The position numbers and the translations under genes are program-made. This document shows positions 33,901-43,839 of a stretch of DNA of 64,000 bases, piece by piece. A model generated the notes under the pieces. The model was not told the origin of the DNA, made no database searches, and worked only from the letters and a program-made list of their open reading frames with translations. The DNA is from Corbicula japonica (taxonomy: Eukaryota > Mollusca > Bivalvia > Venerida > Cyrenidae): positions 4,057,102-4,121,101 of the forward strand of contig JAZAYU010000034.1 of assembly GCA_038501625.1 (NCBI GenBank), written 5' to 3'. Each line of letters opens with the position of its first letter. The stretch's first letter is position 1.

Positions 33901-36137
33901 AGACCGAAGTCAAAGATTAGAAATTTGATCATGGAAAACATAGAGCACACCAGAAAGGTATACTTAAACGATGAAGCTATTGTGTGTTCGCAGGCAGTTG
34001 CCTGTGCTTGTCCACTCTTTTACAGAGATAAAGGTGTCAGAATTGCTTTCGTATAACTTTGTGTAAGTATTTCGCAACCATAATGTACTTGTTAGTTAGT
34101 TTATTGTACTTAGATGTTAGTAAACATGTAAACATTTTTATTTAATGTACCTACCGGTGTATGTGTCTAAATAAGTCAACAAGATGGACGGGTCACTCTG
34201 ACCGCTTACTGTCGATCCTACACACGGAAAATCTGAATGAAACACAAATAATGTGTTAACAAACTTTAATGTTAAGTTTTGAAAATAATTGAAAAAGTAA
34301 GGGTACCAGTTTTAAGTTCATTAAATGATTTTTATATTTAAACACATAATATGATTTATAATTTCTAACTCCTGATATCGTGTTCTACTTAATGCCTAAA
34401 TTATTTTGTGACTTTGTATATATACTCAACAAAAATAAAAAGTATCCACTTTCCTATCTTAAATTTTGTAAACTTTGAAAACGAAAACTGAGAAATCTGT
34501 ATGTGGACAACTTTGCATTTGTGTTATCATTGCAAAAAGAAAAAGTGTTCTTGAAAATCTGCAGGCACAACTTAGTTATCTTCCCCTTTGTTGTAATGAG
34601 GGTTCCAGGAAAAAGTCAGTGATTCTTTGAAGTATTCAAATTGGTTTGAATTAAATCAATCTTTCCACCTCTTGTGATCAATAAAATCACAAAACATTCA
34701 TCAATAAAACAAGTAGTCCTCGATAAACTACGCTAGAAAGTCCAACCATTTTCAATTACCTCCCTTTAAATTGAATATTTAGTGTTTTGTAATCCATTAT
34801 TAATTGTTATTCGACTTGCCGTTGCTTAGGTCTTGGTGTGGAAGATTATGTTTATGAACAAAAGAAATTGAAAACAACTGAGATTAACCAATTAAACACC
34901 TTTCAAAGCGTACCTGATTAAATGAAAATATGTTAATGAGAATATAAGCATAAAAAGTGGATACTTTTTATTTTTGTTCAGTATAGTTGATTAGATTCTT
35001 CTTTGAAACCAGAAAACAGATGCTATGTATAACACTCAAGTGCCTGTAAGCACCAGTAATTAGTTGTTTCGGAGTAACCGGCTGAAAAGTACATGCACAC
35101 TTTTAGCTTTTACATAACAATGACGTACCATGAAAGTTGTACAAACAGACAAATGAGGTTATACATACTATAACAAATCGGAACTGTACAGAATTCCCAT
35201 CTATAGTAAATGTCCATTGTGTAACACCAAGGTCCGCCACTGGCGTCAGGATCTCTGCAGTAATTTGACGCTGCCACGTCATCGCCGTCATATGGGAAGT
35301 ATGTGGTTCCGTGTAAAGTGTGGGCTTGTGGCGTGTCCGACGCCCATGCCTGACACGTGCGACCTGTAGATGTGACGGCTATATTTCCCGTGTAATCAAT
35401 GGAATTAACACCGTCCCAACACGTGTCCGACTGTACGCCTGATTTCATATAAAATGTTCATAATATATCAGTTTAATAAACCTAAGAAAAATAAAACAAA
35501 CAAAAAACCAACACAAAATAACCAAATACCTAGAAACGATTCCAGCATAAAGATAAATTATCACCAATAACAAGAGGCTTAGAAAAAAGACTTGGTTGAA
35601 AACCAACAAATACAAAAATAAAAACAAATTTTGAAAAAAAATGAGAGGATGAAACAAGTGTAATTAAAAATAGAGATTTATAAATAATATACACTCTTTA
35701 TTTTCGAATTTTCGAACACTTGTTCTTTATCAAGAAACATACAGAAATTATTGCGTTTTAAGTAAAATCCATGTTGCAAGTTCGCTTGCATCATGGATTT
35801 TACTTAAAACGCAATAATTTCTGTATTTTTCTCGATAAGAACAAGCGTTCGAAAATTCGAAAATAAAGAGTGTATATTATTTATAAATTATATAACTGAC
35901 TTCCCTTTTGGAAGATTTTACGTAATTGTAAAAATAGAGAGATGCCCATTTATAAATCACTCAGGAGCGAGAAAAATGCATTTTTAAGATTAAAAATATT
36001 ATTGAAAACATCTCCTATAGCACTGTAACATTTGGAAACAAAGAAGAAATTGTTTAAAAAATACCTTGTGTTTTCAAAACATATTCAAAAATAAGTAACA
36101 ATCCCGATAGACTGAAAAGTTTCCGTCGGCGTCCCAT
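21646..36137 (-). CDS. Kringle-cadherin single-pass membrane protein, complete gene
   Basis: I rebuilt 19 coding exons, 36,137 down to 22,316, with an alternative last exon at 21,646-21,989. Lengths are 73, 270, 78, 153, 79, 161, 168, 113, 178, 162, 132, 123, 183, 185, 313, 137, 311, 44 and 323 bp: 3,186 bp, or 1,061 residues plus stop, with every junction in phase. Order: signal peptide (1-24), kringle (about 28-114), an unrecognised beta-rich region (about 115-272), roughly six cadherin-like repeats to about residue 865, a Thr run, a transmembrane helix (about 907-933), then the cytoplasmic tail. The sixth repeat follows the canonical linker DANDNQPVF. I infer a cell-surface adhesion or receptor protein; no orthologue is recognised. 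Exon boundaries are by eye. Confidence 0.85.
22316..22638 (-). CDS. Exon 19a: proline-rich cytoplasmic tail
   Basis: Acceptor gtggtaatttcag, stop TAA. Starts EYPKKINNVNGH and holds a proline run RRPQPPPPPSPEHS, a plausible SH3 or EVH1 ligand, then an acidic/serine stretch and NWLTNSVNSPRSMVNL. The paralogous exon at 11,908-12,110 supports it as genuine. Confidence 0.82.
23264..23575. repeat. Minisatellite, about 42-46 bp unit, ~8 copies
   Basis: The unit contains acgtgaactgtgtcaagtga and aacaacaaaatactaaa. It lies between exons 18 and 19a and is homologous to 13,726-14,440 in the collapsed paralogue. Confidence 0.88.
23678..23721 (-). CDS. Exon 18: 44-bp cytoplasmic linker exon
   Basis: Acceptor gcttccag, donor CAAG|gtaaat. 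Encodes about 14 residues (GHITPVKQNEGKFQ) and leaves a phase-1 G that both candidate tail exons complete to Glu. Confidence 0.75.
24090..24475. repeat. Degenerate ~30-bp tandem repeat
   Basis: About a dozen diverged units like aaataacgtcaaggcactag with tcaaaatcaag spacers, between exons 17 and 18. Confidence 0.8.
24635..24945 (-). CDS. Exon 17: end of cadherin repeat, Thr stalk, transmembrane helix
   Basis: Encodes TVTATDGGIPPLSGTATVDI, a run of nine Thr then AAVPTAPSTGT (probable O-glycosylated stalk), a helix IVFFALAVFTAAMMSALVGF and a stop-transfer WRYCCKSSS with two possibly palmitoylated Cys. Donor AT|gtaagc. Confidence 0.9.
25205..25341 (-). CDS. Exon 16: last cadherin repeat, N-terminal half
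   Basis: Encodes GTVTARDADVTSPNNAITYS, the classic A-x-D-A-D...N-N-x-I-x-Y-S pattern. Phases 1/0. Confidence 0.9.
25497..25809 (-). CDS. Exon 15: cadherin repeat with canonical DANDN linker
   Basis: Encodes ISATDPDG, FDLETAGSNPYTITCVVKAT and ISDANDNQPVFSPASYSFYI. DxDG, D-[LY]-E, A-x-D and DANDNxPVF are the standard cadherin calcium-binding motifs, so this is the most classical repeat of the protein. Donor G|gtaagc. Confidence 0.92.
25866..26573. mobile_element. Long foldback element in the exon 14-15 intron
   Basis: Arms are imperfect inverse complements over more than 150 bp (aatctctcaaacggtacaat against attgtgccgtttgagatt), with ends near aaggttttgcgcc / ggcgcaatacctt. No coding capacity. 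A relative lies at 52,768-53,359. Confidence 0.75.
26690..26874 (-). CDS. Exon 14 of the kringle-cadherin gene
   Basis: Encodes LNYETHPSCTLTITVSDGKA and the linker NQDEPPVM. LNYE and the DGKA turn are clear cadherin-type motifs. Donor gtacgt, phase 0. Confidence 0.85.
27333..27515 (-). CDS. Exon 13 of the kringle-cadherin gene
   Basis: Starts a new repeat after a linker (NLNVKPVITNLPAS) with the usual ENQAAG acidic start. Donor G|gtactc. Confidence 0.8.
27832..27954 (-). CDS. Exon 12 of the kringle-cadherin gene
   Basis: Encodes GEISITSDPRMETQTTYTF then LTANDGYN, matching the cadherin pattern of a DxE-like strand followed by A-x-D-G. Donor A|gtattg. Confidence 0.8.
28339..28470 (-). CDS. 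Exon 11 of the kringle-cadherin gene
   Basis: Encodes YTATITDTDPVALTLTC, a cadherin-like DxDP segment. Donor A|gtatac, acceptor gtttcag. Confidence 0.78.
28883..29044 (-). CDS. Exon 10 of the kringle-cadherin gene
   Basis: Encodes DIGIYLKNLANIRYSVTTSY, ending in the inter-repeat linker DPNTPPVFTSF. Acceptor ctttcag, donor T|gtaagc. Confidence 0.8.
29156..29305. repeat. Foldback MITE-like element (caatcagatgcttgagattt family)
   Basis: A full-length palindromic copy in the intron between exons 9 and 10, ending ttttatgatcttgggcac. Confidence 0.8.
29512..29689 (-). CDS. Exon 9 of the kringle-cadherin gene
   Basis: Acceptor acctatag, donor G|gtatat. Encodes a degenerate cadherin-like repeat rich in Ser/Thr (SLPTTESVSESETSETL). 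Confidence 0.75.
29926..30119. repeat. 27-bp minisatellite, seven copies, intronic
   Basis: The plus-strand unit is gttcttgctgttggtgtgac tgtcaca, nearly identical between copies. On the minus strand it reads TVTVTPTAR in an open frame and resembles the end of exon 8 (acagtcacagtcacgcctcc). It sits in the exon 8-9 intron. Confidence 0.92.
30296..30408 (-). CDS. Exon 8: cadherin-like repeat, C-terminal half
   Basis: Acceptor atatttcag, perfect donor gtaagt. Ends TFTLTVTVTPP, a typical last strand of a cadherin fold. The intron that follows holds a minisatellite resembling this exon end. Confidence 0.8.
30709..30876 (-). CDS. Exon 7: first cadherin-like repeat, N-terminal half
   Basis: Encodes LPPYFDNTVLSISVPSSEAV then HTLTVSDGDTDD: a cadherin-like strand pattern with an acidic Ca-binding-like DGDTDD. 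Phases 1/1. Confidence 0.8.
31135..31431 (+). mobile_element. 5'-truncated copy of the Naiad 3' end
   Basis: About 300 bp align with 49,215-49,510, including gtagaagctcgat, ttcttgctgatttga, cttcttatgttt and gatgggtgggtt blocks. It covers only the last codons and 3' UTR, as expected of incomplete reverse transcription. It lies in the intron between exons 6 and 7, antisense to the gene. Confidence 0.8.
31561..31721 (-). CDS. Exon 6 of the kringle-cadherin gene
   Basis: Acceptor cccttag, strong donor A|gtaagt. It encodes the end of the unrecognised region (DMVSFDVGTTNQVALL, then DYAIGAVVSP). Confidence 0.78.
32369..32628. mobile_element. Harbinger-like MITE
   Basis: A 260-bp near-palindrome with ends GGCCGGTATTCCATGG and its complement, flanked by TTA on both sides (32,366-32,368 and 32,629-32,631). 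A TTA/TAA duplication and GG-start ends fit PIF/Harbinger. The arms contain gtccgt hexamer runs. Confidence 0.8.
32881..32959 (-). CDS. Exon 5 of the kringle-cadherin gene
   Basis: A 79-bp exon ending TG|gtgagg. The split Trp codon gives GDLMGWY with the next exon, consistent with a continuing beta-sandwich. Confidence 0.75.
33105..33260. repeat. Two-copy direct repeat of about 60 bp
   Basis: gatgctttttgtcaactata and the following 40 bases (aatcaaagcaaggggaaatt) occur twice, about 91 bp apart, in the exon 4-5 intron. Confidence 0.8.
33571..33723 (-). CDS. Exon 4: SPYGFSCCG beta-rich region
   Basis: Encodes SPYGFSCCGTIEQWRVYI then alternating hydrophobic strands with a vicinal Cys pair. It resembles a beta-sandwich but I cannot assign a family. 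The donor is G|gttagt. Confidence 0.78.
34155..34232 (-). CDS. Exon 3 of the kringle-cadherin gene
   Basis: A 78-bp exon, phases 1/1, acceptor attcag and donor G|gtaggt. It encodes FPCVGSTVSGQSDPSILLTY and joins the kringle to a region I do not recognise. Confidence 0.75.
34425..34981. mobile_element. Tc1/mariner-like non-autonomous element
   Basis: 557 bp with terminal inverted repeats CTCAACAAAAATAAAAAGTA / its near-complement (CTGAACAAAAATAAAAAGTA), flanked by TA on each side. No transposase frame. It lies in the exon 2-3 intron. Confidence 0.75.
35169..35438 (-). CDS. Exon 2: kringle domain
   Basis: All six kringle cysteines are present in one exon: TCWDG, RTCQAW, NYCRDPD, GPWCY, EFC and VPIC. 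Spacing and the DPDASGGPWCY block are typical of extracellular kringles, which bind lysine-rich or other protein ligands. The ligand is unknown here. The acceptor is gaaatcag and the donor A|gtatgt. Confidence 0.92.
35676..35889. repeat. 214-bp near-perfect palindrome
   Basis: Arms of about 95 bp (outer sequence atttataaataatatacact; inner aagtaaaatccatg) around a short centre. It lies in the exon 1-2 intron, about 175 bp upstream of the start codon exon's donor in plus coordinates. Confidence 0.85.
36065..36137 (-). CDS. Exon 1: signal peptide
   Basis: It encodes MGRRRKLFSLSGLLLIFEYV and four more residues: a basic n-region then a hydrophobic core. The donor is CAAG|gtattt. The split codon (G plus GC) joins exactly to the kringle exon. 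Independent support is the paralogous exon at 18,795-18,866, conserved in sequence and position. Confidence 0.8.
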
Positions 36138-39100
36138 CTAGCATAGATTCCGATAGGACAACAATGCTCCTAATTTCTACAACCTTTATTAAACCACAAC
36201 ACTGCTCAGTTTGCAAATAATAAAATCTGTTTCTTTTCGTCACAACTGTTTTGTGAAATATTCTTTCCAATTTCGGCACTTTTACTTTTCTGTAATAAAA
36301 ATAATAAATTGGCACTAAGTGTGATGCAAAATGATTTATGATGCTTAAAATGATCGCTTGATTGTTTTTTTTAATTCAAGATTAGTTTTAGTTCACTTCT
36401 TCTAAGTATGAATAGACACAGCGCTTACAAAAAGTCAAAATGTTAATTGAGACATTTTTAATGTTTATGAAGCATGATTAGTTATCTACATAACCATTTT
36501 GAGGATCACTATCACAATATGGGTTTATTCAATAAACCAATAACATGTAAATAACGTGCGGCGATGCATCTAGAGCTCCATGTTTTAATGGAAGGCGTAA
36601 TAAATAGACGTAAATGTTTTTTTGATTAAATACGATGGATTCCAAATGTAAGATAGACTTAATTTAATTTAGAAAGTGTGTGGTATATATTCGGAAAGAA
36701 TAAACATTTTTGATATTGCGTCTTTGATCTTGGCGTGGTAGAAGCCGTTTCAGGGTAACAATATCCTAAGCTATTTAACACTAAAGCCATTTAAAACTAA
36801 TAAAATCGCTACAAATTCAAAGTTAATGGACAGATAAAGTTAATATAACTTCACCAAATTTATATTAAAATAATACGGGTTTCCGTTTTGGCCGTCTTAT
36901 CTTCGCCGTTATACGAAGGTATAAGGACAGAGCGAATTGAGGAAGACGAAGACGCGAAAGTACGAAATAACGAAGACGAAACATGACCATTGACTAAGAT
37001 CAAACCTTGATCATTGCATTCTTCGCTTTGTTTTGGTTAAATTGTGTAATATAGTTTTACTTCACATAATTTCGATTATATCTGCTGCATTTCTACTATA
37101 ATTTAATTGTCGTGTCAGTTCAATTAATTGTGTCGCGTGCGATAGCAGGTAAACAGAATCATAGGGATCCTATTGTCCGCCATTGTCCGCGTCATCTGGT
37201 AGTCCCCAACTTTAACATGAAACTTAATGTTGCATTTAACTTTGAAAGTAACTGTCGCTCTTCTATTATTGAAATTAATTCTTTGAATATATGATCTGCA
37301 TGAACAAAGCCATAGGTGGTAACAAGAATGTTTTTAGTTTTGCCCCTTTCAAATGCAACTTAAGGCGACACATTGTGTTTCTTGGAGCATCACATTCGAG
37401 TTTCTTCATTAATGTATTATTAATTTTGTAATAAATGATCATAAAACAAGATATAAAATACAATTATTAGTCAGTAACAGCAGTTACGTGGATGACCCCG
37501 CCCTAGAATGAGAGCCATGTCCTTTTCTCAGTCAGAGCTAATTTTTCAGTGAAAGGATGCACAGAACTGCGGTAATTCGATTGCATAAATTATATGGCTT
37601 AATATTCACATTATACAGGTAGACAGGATTAATGAAAAAAATACACCAACGCGTTCAAATATAATTTTTATTTATTCTAAAATTTGGTAAGCGGGCAGGC
37701 AAATATTTTGTTTAATCATCTATTGCATATAAAGTTGCTAAAGAATAGAACAAAAGAAGGAAACCAATATCAAATGAAGTTTTGTATCGATGCCACATCC
37801 TGCAGGTAATTGCTGTAATATGGCCGAGGTACGATCTATTTGAGCTGACCAGTGCCCAAGGTTATAAAACTGAGCATGGAAACCATTCTCAAATCTCAAG
37901 CAACTGATTGGCTGAAATGACCTCCAGACCAGGCTTATCCAATACCGACTATGACAAGTTTAGATGTTGTTTGTACCTTCCCTTCCTTCTACACGTACTC
38001 GCCTTATGAGTCAATTATTTAAGATACACTTGCCGGACACATTAAAAAGTTTATTTATTTATTGCTTGTTTGTGTACAAGGTACATGGATCGGATTTTAA
38101 AAATGTGAAAAGGTACTTGAGATGCTAGTTTAAATAACATGATTTTGAATAATACCAAAATACTTAATGACCATTTCTTTTTATCAGCATAAGGGCACTT
38201 GGTGAGATATGCCCTACAGAAAGGGGTCATTCTGGTTATTTTATTTGTATGATGTTTTCGCAACCGCAAGGCAAACGAACTCTCATCAATTGATTAAATT
38301 CTTTATCATATTGAAAAAATCATTTCTATAAGTTGTTCACTAATCTTTAAGTGACGCTTTTAATGTTACTTGTATACGTGTATTTAAGTAAATTATAAAA
38401 TTCAAAAGTGACTTGCTGCTTCAAAGTAAACATGAATAACAACATACACAGTTATTGACGCTATCAGATTTATATCTTGCTATTAACCTTTCAATAAATG
38501 TTAAATGATACCTAACTAATGCGCGGATAAAATTGATTTCAATGAAGGATTTAGAAACGTAATTATAGAAAACAACAACATTTCAGACCATTTTAAAATA
38601 TCAATTGACATTTGCATCATTTTCTGCGCAGTATTTTGACATGTTTTATCTGATTCAAACACTTCAAGCTTTATCTACCATTTCTGTTCCTTACATAGTC
38701 ATTAAGGTTGTTTTAATAAATGCTAAATGAAATCGTTTTAACAACTACACTTGTCTTTTTATATTATAGTACATATTTTAAATACATAAACAAATAAACA
38801 CGTTTTCCATCCAATCATTAATTTTCTTTTTTCAAGATAAGTGATGTATATGATAATGACAGAACCGTCACGTTGTGTTTGTTTATTGATTTTTGAACAA
38901 ATTAGAGGCCAGTTCCACCCCTTCTATTCTGATGAACTTTCGGTTTATTTATTGCTTTTGAAAAGAATTAATGAACTCGTTTCCAAAAGTGAGCTCACTT
39001 TGTTAAAAAGAATTAAACTAAAATAGAGAATAAAATTAATACGATTCTGTTACATCAGAAATTGATTATAAAAGTGTTTATCTAAGATCAGCTGTAACGC

Positions 39101-39380
39101 ATTTGTTTATTTGAAAGAGCCCGACTTGAAATTTAATGTAGTTTTAACGATTTAAATTTTGCTTATAATAATGTGAAGGATTTCTTAGTTTATGATAAAA
39201 ATCCAATTATAAGAATGCAATTTATGTTTTGAGTAGCAGCAAGCAGCGTTTCACAAATCAATTTTGTATGAGCACTTCACGTTTTATTTAGAAAATACAG
39301 CCCCCTCCAACATTCCAAAACGATTAAATTATGCGCGCGCGGTGTAAACAGGATATGTTTGCAGTTTGTTTACAAGTAGC
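36138..39380. other. Upstream region of the kringle-cadherin gene
   Basis: No coding region recognised. It contains a short relative of the 2,467-5,062 element (37,126-37,400) and a half copy of the caatcagatgcttgag foldback (37,851-37,928). A promoter for the minus-strand gene is expected close to 36.1-36.4 kb but I see no decisive motif. Confidence 0.5.
37126..37400 (+). mobile_element. Short, one-unit relative of the 2,467-5,062 element
   Basis: Begins tgtcgcgtgcgatagcagg, has one unit with ctttaacatgaaacttaatg and ends near ttaaggcgacacattgtgtt. Confidence 0.75.
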
Positions 39381-39394
39381 AGAGAGTTTTCTGC

Positions 39395-39965
39395 TGTGTG
39401 CTAGCAGGAAAACAATTGCCGTTTGTAAGCAGGGAACTCTTTGCTGTGTATAAGCAGGGAAGTGTTTAATGTGTGTAAGGATGGAAGTGTTTAATGTGCT
39501 TAGTAGGGAAGTGTTTGCTGTGTGAAAGGAGGGAAGTGTTTGCTATGTGTAAGCAGAAAAGTGTTTGCTGTGTGTAAGCAGGGAAGTGTTTGCTGTGTGT
39601 AAGCAGGGAAGTGTTCGCTGTGTGTAAGCAGGGAAGTGTTTGCTGCGTGTAAGCAGGAAAGTCTTTGCTGTGTGTAAGCAGGGAAGTGTTTGCTGCGTGT
39701 AAGCAGGAAGGTGTTTGCTATGTGTAAGCAGGGAAGTGTTGTGTGTAAGCAGGGAAGTGTTTGCTGCGTGTAGGCAGATAAGTGTTTGCTGTGTGTAAGC
39801 AGGAAAGTGTTTGCTTTCAGAAGGGACGTGTCTATTGTGTGTAACATGGGAAGTGGTGGCTTCAAGTAAGAAGAGATGGTTTTGCTGTTCGAAGCGGGGA
39901 AGTGTTTGCTGTTCGACGCAGGAAAGTGTTTGCAGTTCGAAGCAGGGAAGTGTTGCTGTACTTAA
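39395..39965. repeat. Minisatellite, 25-26 bp unit, about 20 copies
   Basis: The unit is close to gtgtttgctgtgtgtaagca ggga. It gives long open frames on the minus strand by chance periodicity. Confidence 0.9.
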
Positions 39966-40089
39966 GTAGGTAAGTGATATTATCAAAACCGATCCAACGG
40001 CGAAATGAATTTCAAAAAGAAAACCTTGGAACAAATAAATGTTTTTAATTATCTTAATTTTGCAGACGTTAAGAGAAGTAGAAAAAAAC

Positions 40090-41803
40090 AACAAGAGGGT
40101 CCATAGGCCCTGGGTCGCTCACCTGTCAACAACTGCTCAATGGTTGCAAGATTTGGTAAAATCAAGTAAAAAATAAAGCTGCTATTGTGGAGAAAAGGTC
40201 AAAATAGCTTTCTTTGGCTCTTTCAAGAGCCATAACTCTGGAACCCATTATGAAATCTATCTAGTTCAAGAAAGGAACCAAGATCTTATAGTAACTCAAT
40301 TATTGTACATGTCTTATTAAATGCAAATAAAAAATGAAGCTGCTATCGTGTACAAGGTCTAAATAGTTCATTTCAGCACTTTCAGGGGCCATAACTCTGG
40401 AACCCATAATGCAATATGGCAATTTCAAGAAAAGGAACGGTCCCACACATAGACGGCTAGAGTGCGGACAAGCTTTTTTCTATAATTTGACCTAGTGACC
40501 TTGATTTCAATGATAGTGTCTCTAGCTGGGAGCGAACCCGCACCGCCACGGCGACAGCGCCTAGCCCTGCAATTCCTGCGATGCAACCAACTGAGCTAAC
40601 CGGGACAACTCCCCAAAAAGGTTGATCGGATAGCCCTGATATACGTAACCATCACTGCATGACATCGGTAACGGATTATTTTACTGATAACACTACTGAC
40701 TAAATGTACGGGGAGACATTTTACGGCTGCCACACTGCATATATAGCGCTACTGTGAATTTCAAATGACAGTGTCTCTAGCTGGGAGCGAACCCGCACCG
40801 CCACGGCGACAGCGCCTAGCCCTGCAATTCTTGCGACGCAACCAACTGAGTTAACCGGGACAACCCCTCAAAATAGGTTGATCGTATAGCCCTGATATAC
40901 GTAACTATTACTTCATGACATCGGTAACGGGTTATTTGACTGATAACAGTACCGACTAAATGTACGGAGAGACTTTTTACGGCCGCCACACAGTGCAAAT
41001 AGCGCTAATGTGAATTTCAAATGATAGTGTCTCTAGCTGGGAGCGAACCCGTTACGCCACGGCGACAGCGCCTAGCTCTGCAATTCCTGCGACGCAACCA
41101 ACTGTGCTAACCGGGACAACCCCCCAAAAAGGTTGATCGGATAGCCCTGATATACGTAACGTAAGCTCACATGACCCAGTTTCGAACTTAACCTAGATAT
41201 CATTGAGATAAACATTCTGACCAAGTTTGAAGAAGACCCCACCAAAATTAAGACCGTTAGAGTGCGGACAAGCTTTTTCTTTAATTTGACCTAGTGACCT
41301 AGTTTTAAAGATCACATGACCCAGTTATGAACTTGACATAGATATCATTGACATAGACATTCTGACCGAGCTTGAAGAAGATCAGATCAAAATTAAGACT
41401 GATAAAGTGCGGACTAGCTTTTTCTATTATTTGACCTAGTGACATAGTTTTGAAGGTCACATGACCCAGTTTCGAACGTGACTTAGATATCATTAAGATA
41501 AACATTCTGACCAAGTTTGAAGAAGATCCCACCAAAATTAACACTGCTAGAGTGCGGACAAGCTTTTCTATAATTTGACATTGTGACCTAGTTTTGAAGA
41601 TCACATGACCAAGTTACGAACTTGACCTAGATATCACCGAGATAAACATTCTGACCAAGTTTGAAGAAGATTAAAATTAAGACCGCTTGAGTGCGGACAA
41701 CAATTGTGAACGGATGACGGACGGACGGAAGGACGGACGGACGGACGACGGACGAAAAGTGATCACAAAATCTCACCCTGTCACTATGTGACAGATGAGC
41801 TAA
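40090..41803. mobile_element. Composite interspersed element with ~146-bp tandem units
   Basis: Begins near aacaagagggtccataggcc ... gctcacctgtc and ends gacagatgagctaataa, with imperfect inverted ends. The right half has about four units marked by gtgcggacaagcttttt and tctgaccaagtttgaagaag, ending in a gacggacggacg run. A SINE trimer interrupts one unit. Confidence 0.7.
40511..41165 (-). mobile_element. tRNA-derived SINE, head-to-tail trimer
   Basis: Two full units of about 255 bp and a partial third. On the minus strand each has an A box (ttagctcagttggttgc) and a B box (gggttcgctccc) at tRNA spacing, followed by a body ending ttttacggctgccacac-type sequence. Another copy lies at 61,785-61,960. 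The host repeat resumes on both sides. Confidence 0.75.
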
Positions 41804-42871
41804 TAAAAACAAATATCTAAACCAAAAGTTCTTTAAATTTTATATACATCCAAACACAAAAACTTAACACTTCTAAACATTATTTTAAATGCCAACATTA
41901 GTGTTATGATAATTATAACCTCGTATGACCCATTATAACTATAAGATGATGTGTCCTTTCTAAAGAATTTTATTCATGAAGAGAAAAATCTTCTGAAGAA
42001 GGCAAACACCTCGTCATTTAAGGAATATTTACATTCCTATTGATTTTTTCGTTTAAAAAAATTCGGTTCATTTTGCATGAACCGCATTACCCGTAATGAC
42101 GTCAGTAACGTCATGGCTGTTACTATTGAAAACTCCCACGTATTACTCCCCCTTTTCACTTAATACTAATTTTTGAAACGGCTTTTCGTGAGTTATCCTT
42201 AATTTTGCTAAAATGCATTTAATTTTACTTATATTTTGAAAAAAAGAATTTTCGATAGAAAATGCGTTTATAGTCAAAACTTCTGTAAAATCCAAGAAGA
42301 ATAGATGAAAAAGTAGCAACGGTTAGAAGGATTAAATTAATTTTCAAATCTTTTTTGCTTAATTAAATTGCAAAATACTCTACTTATAGGCAATAGACTG
42401 ACTATTGATCAAAAATCGCCCGCATTTCAAACCTTTTGCATTGCTGTGTCCGTATAAGTTACAGAATATAAACTATAGCTGATATACAAGCCTTTAATTT
42501 TCACACAAGCCTCGAAATAAACAGTTACCTATAATAACCTACACATTTCGAAGAATACACGCTTCATTTATGTCTATAATGAAAAGAAAAAACGACAACA
42601 TGGTAGTTTTAAATATTTATTTTACTTCAGATAAATATTAATAAATCATTCATAGTCATATCGGAGGATCTTAAACCCTAATATTATGTCAAAATTTAGA
42701 GCAATGACTTATAATTTCGAAAAAAACGTCTTTATACATTGTTAAAATTATAAAAAAGCAGCTTATTGTTATACCTATTTTTATAATTAAAACTACACCA
42801 TATACTTTGCTCTAGATTCACTTTTTGCATATTGTTAAATATTCCGTCACTTGCCGGATGAATTACCTGTC

Positions 42872-42984
42872 ATTGACTCTACGAAGAGCTTCTTCAAAGA
42901 CACTCACATTGACTCTTCGAAGAGCTTCTTCAAAGACACTCACATTGACTCTACGAAGAGCTTCTTCAAAGACACTCACAAAAT
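42872..42984. repeat. 37-bp tandem repeat, three copies
   Basis: The unit is gaagagcttcttcaaagaca ctcacattgactctac, nearly identical in all three. Confidence 0.9.
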
Positions 42985-43600
42985 GTCTGGTCACTTAGCA
43001 ATGATATGTTGCCAGACACATTTTTGTTAATGATGATAAACGGTAGAACTCTTTATGCAAAGTAATATCATTTCCGAAACTTTTGATTCTATTAATTGAA
43101 ATTGGCGGTGATTATAACACAATTTTAGTGTCGACTTATTTTTTAAACAAATAAAACAACAACAACAACAACAAATGCTTTGAATATAAATGAACTTATT
43201 GTTCAACACTTATTATCGAGGTTGGTTATGATATATTTTCTGTTTATGACAACTTAAGATGTTGATTACTTGTTAGACAGATTAGGTGAATTTACAAAGT
43301 TTGTTTTATATCACGAATGTCATGTTTTGTTGTTACAGTATGCCCATCGTGTTACGCCGCAAAGTCACACTAAACTTGTATAGCGTTAACACTGCAATAA
43401 TTAACATATAAAAAGGTTCGAGCAACATGTATGGCTTTATGGCTTTGGATTGTGATGATGAAAAACAGCAATCTCGACGAAATTGAACACAGATATGCAT
43501 TTTTCACAATACTGGACGACACAGAACGGACGGCACACATATTCTCCACATGTTTCATATTCACTTAGCCATTAATTTATATCCACCATGTTTCAATCAT

Positions 43601-43839
43601 TCACTTTTTGGGTCGACCTTTTCTACTAAGTCTACGGTAAAGTTTCACAAAAAATCCAGGCTTGTCTCGTCGTCTCATTTCCGGTTCCGAACGTCCTTCC
43701 GGTGAAGGGTGAAGGTCAGGGTTCAATTTGTGACGTATCTGTTTCAAAATGGCCACCAACAACTCATCAATATGATGATTCAGGGCTGCTGACGTCTCAA
43801 AAGGTAAACAGTCATAGGTCCTTGATATGGACTGCACGT
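43601..43839 (-). CDS. RGK-like GTPase terminal exon (G5 and basic tail)
   Basis: Acceptor ctccgcag. Encodes SISRTYDCLPFETSAALNHH, then IRHKLNP and a basic tail ending FVKLYRRLSRKGRPKK. There is no CAAX prenylation motif; membrane binding by the basic tail is typical of RGK proteins. I do not see the vertebrate RGK extreme C-terminal motif. Confidence 0.85.

Noticed and set aside
39500..40094. Long minus-strand frames of up to 183 codons
   Set aside because: They are translations of a 25-26 bp minisatellite and have no domain or splice context.
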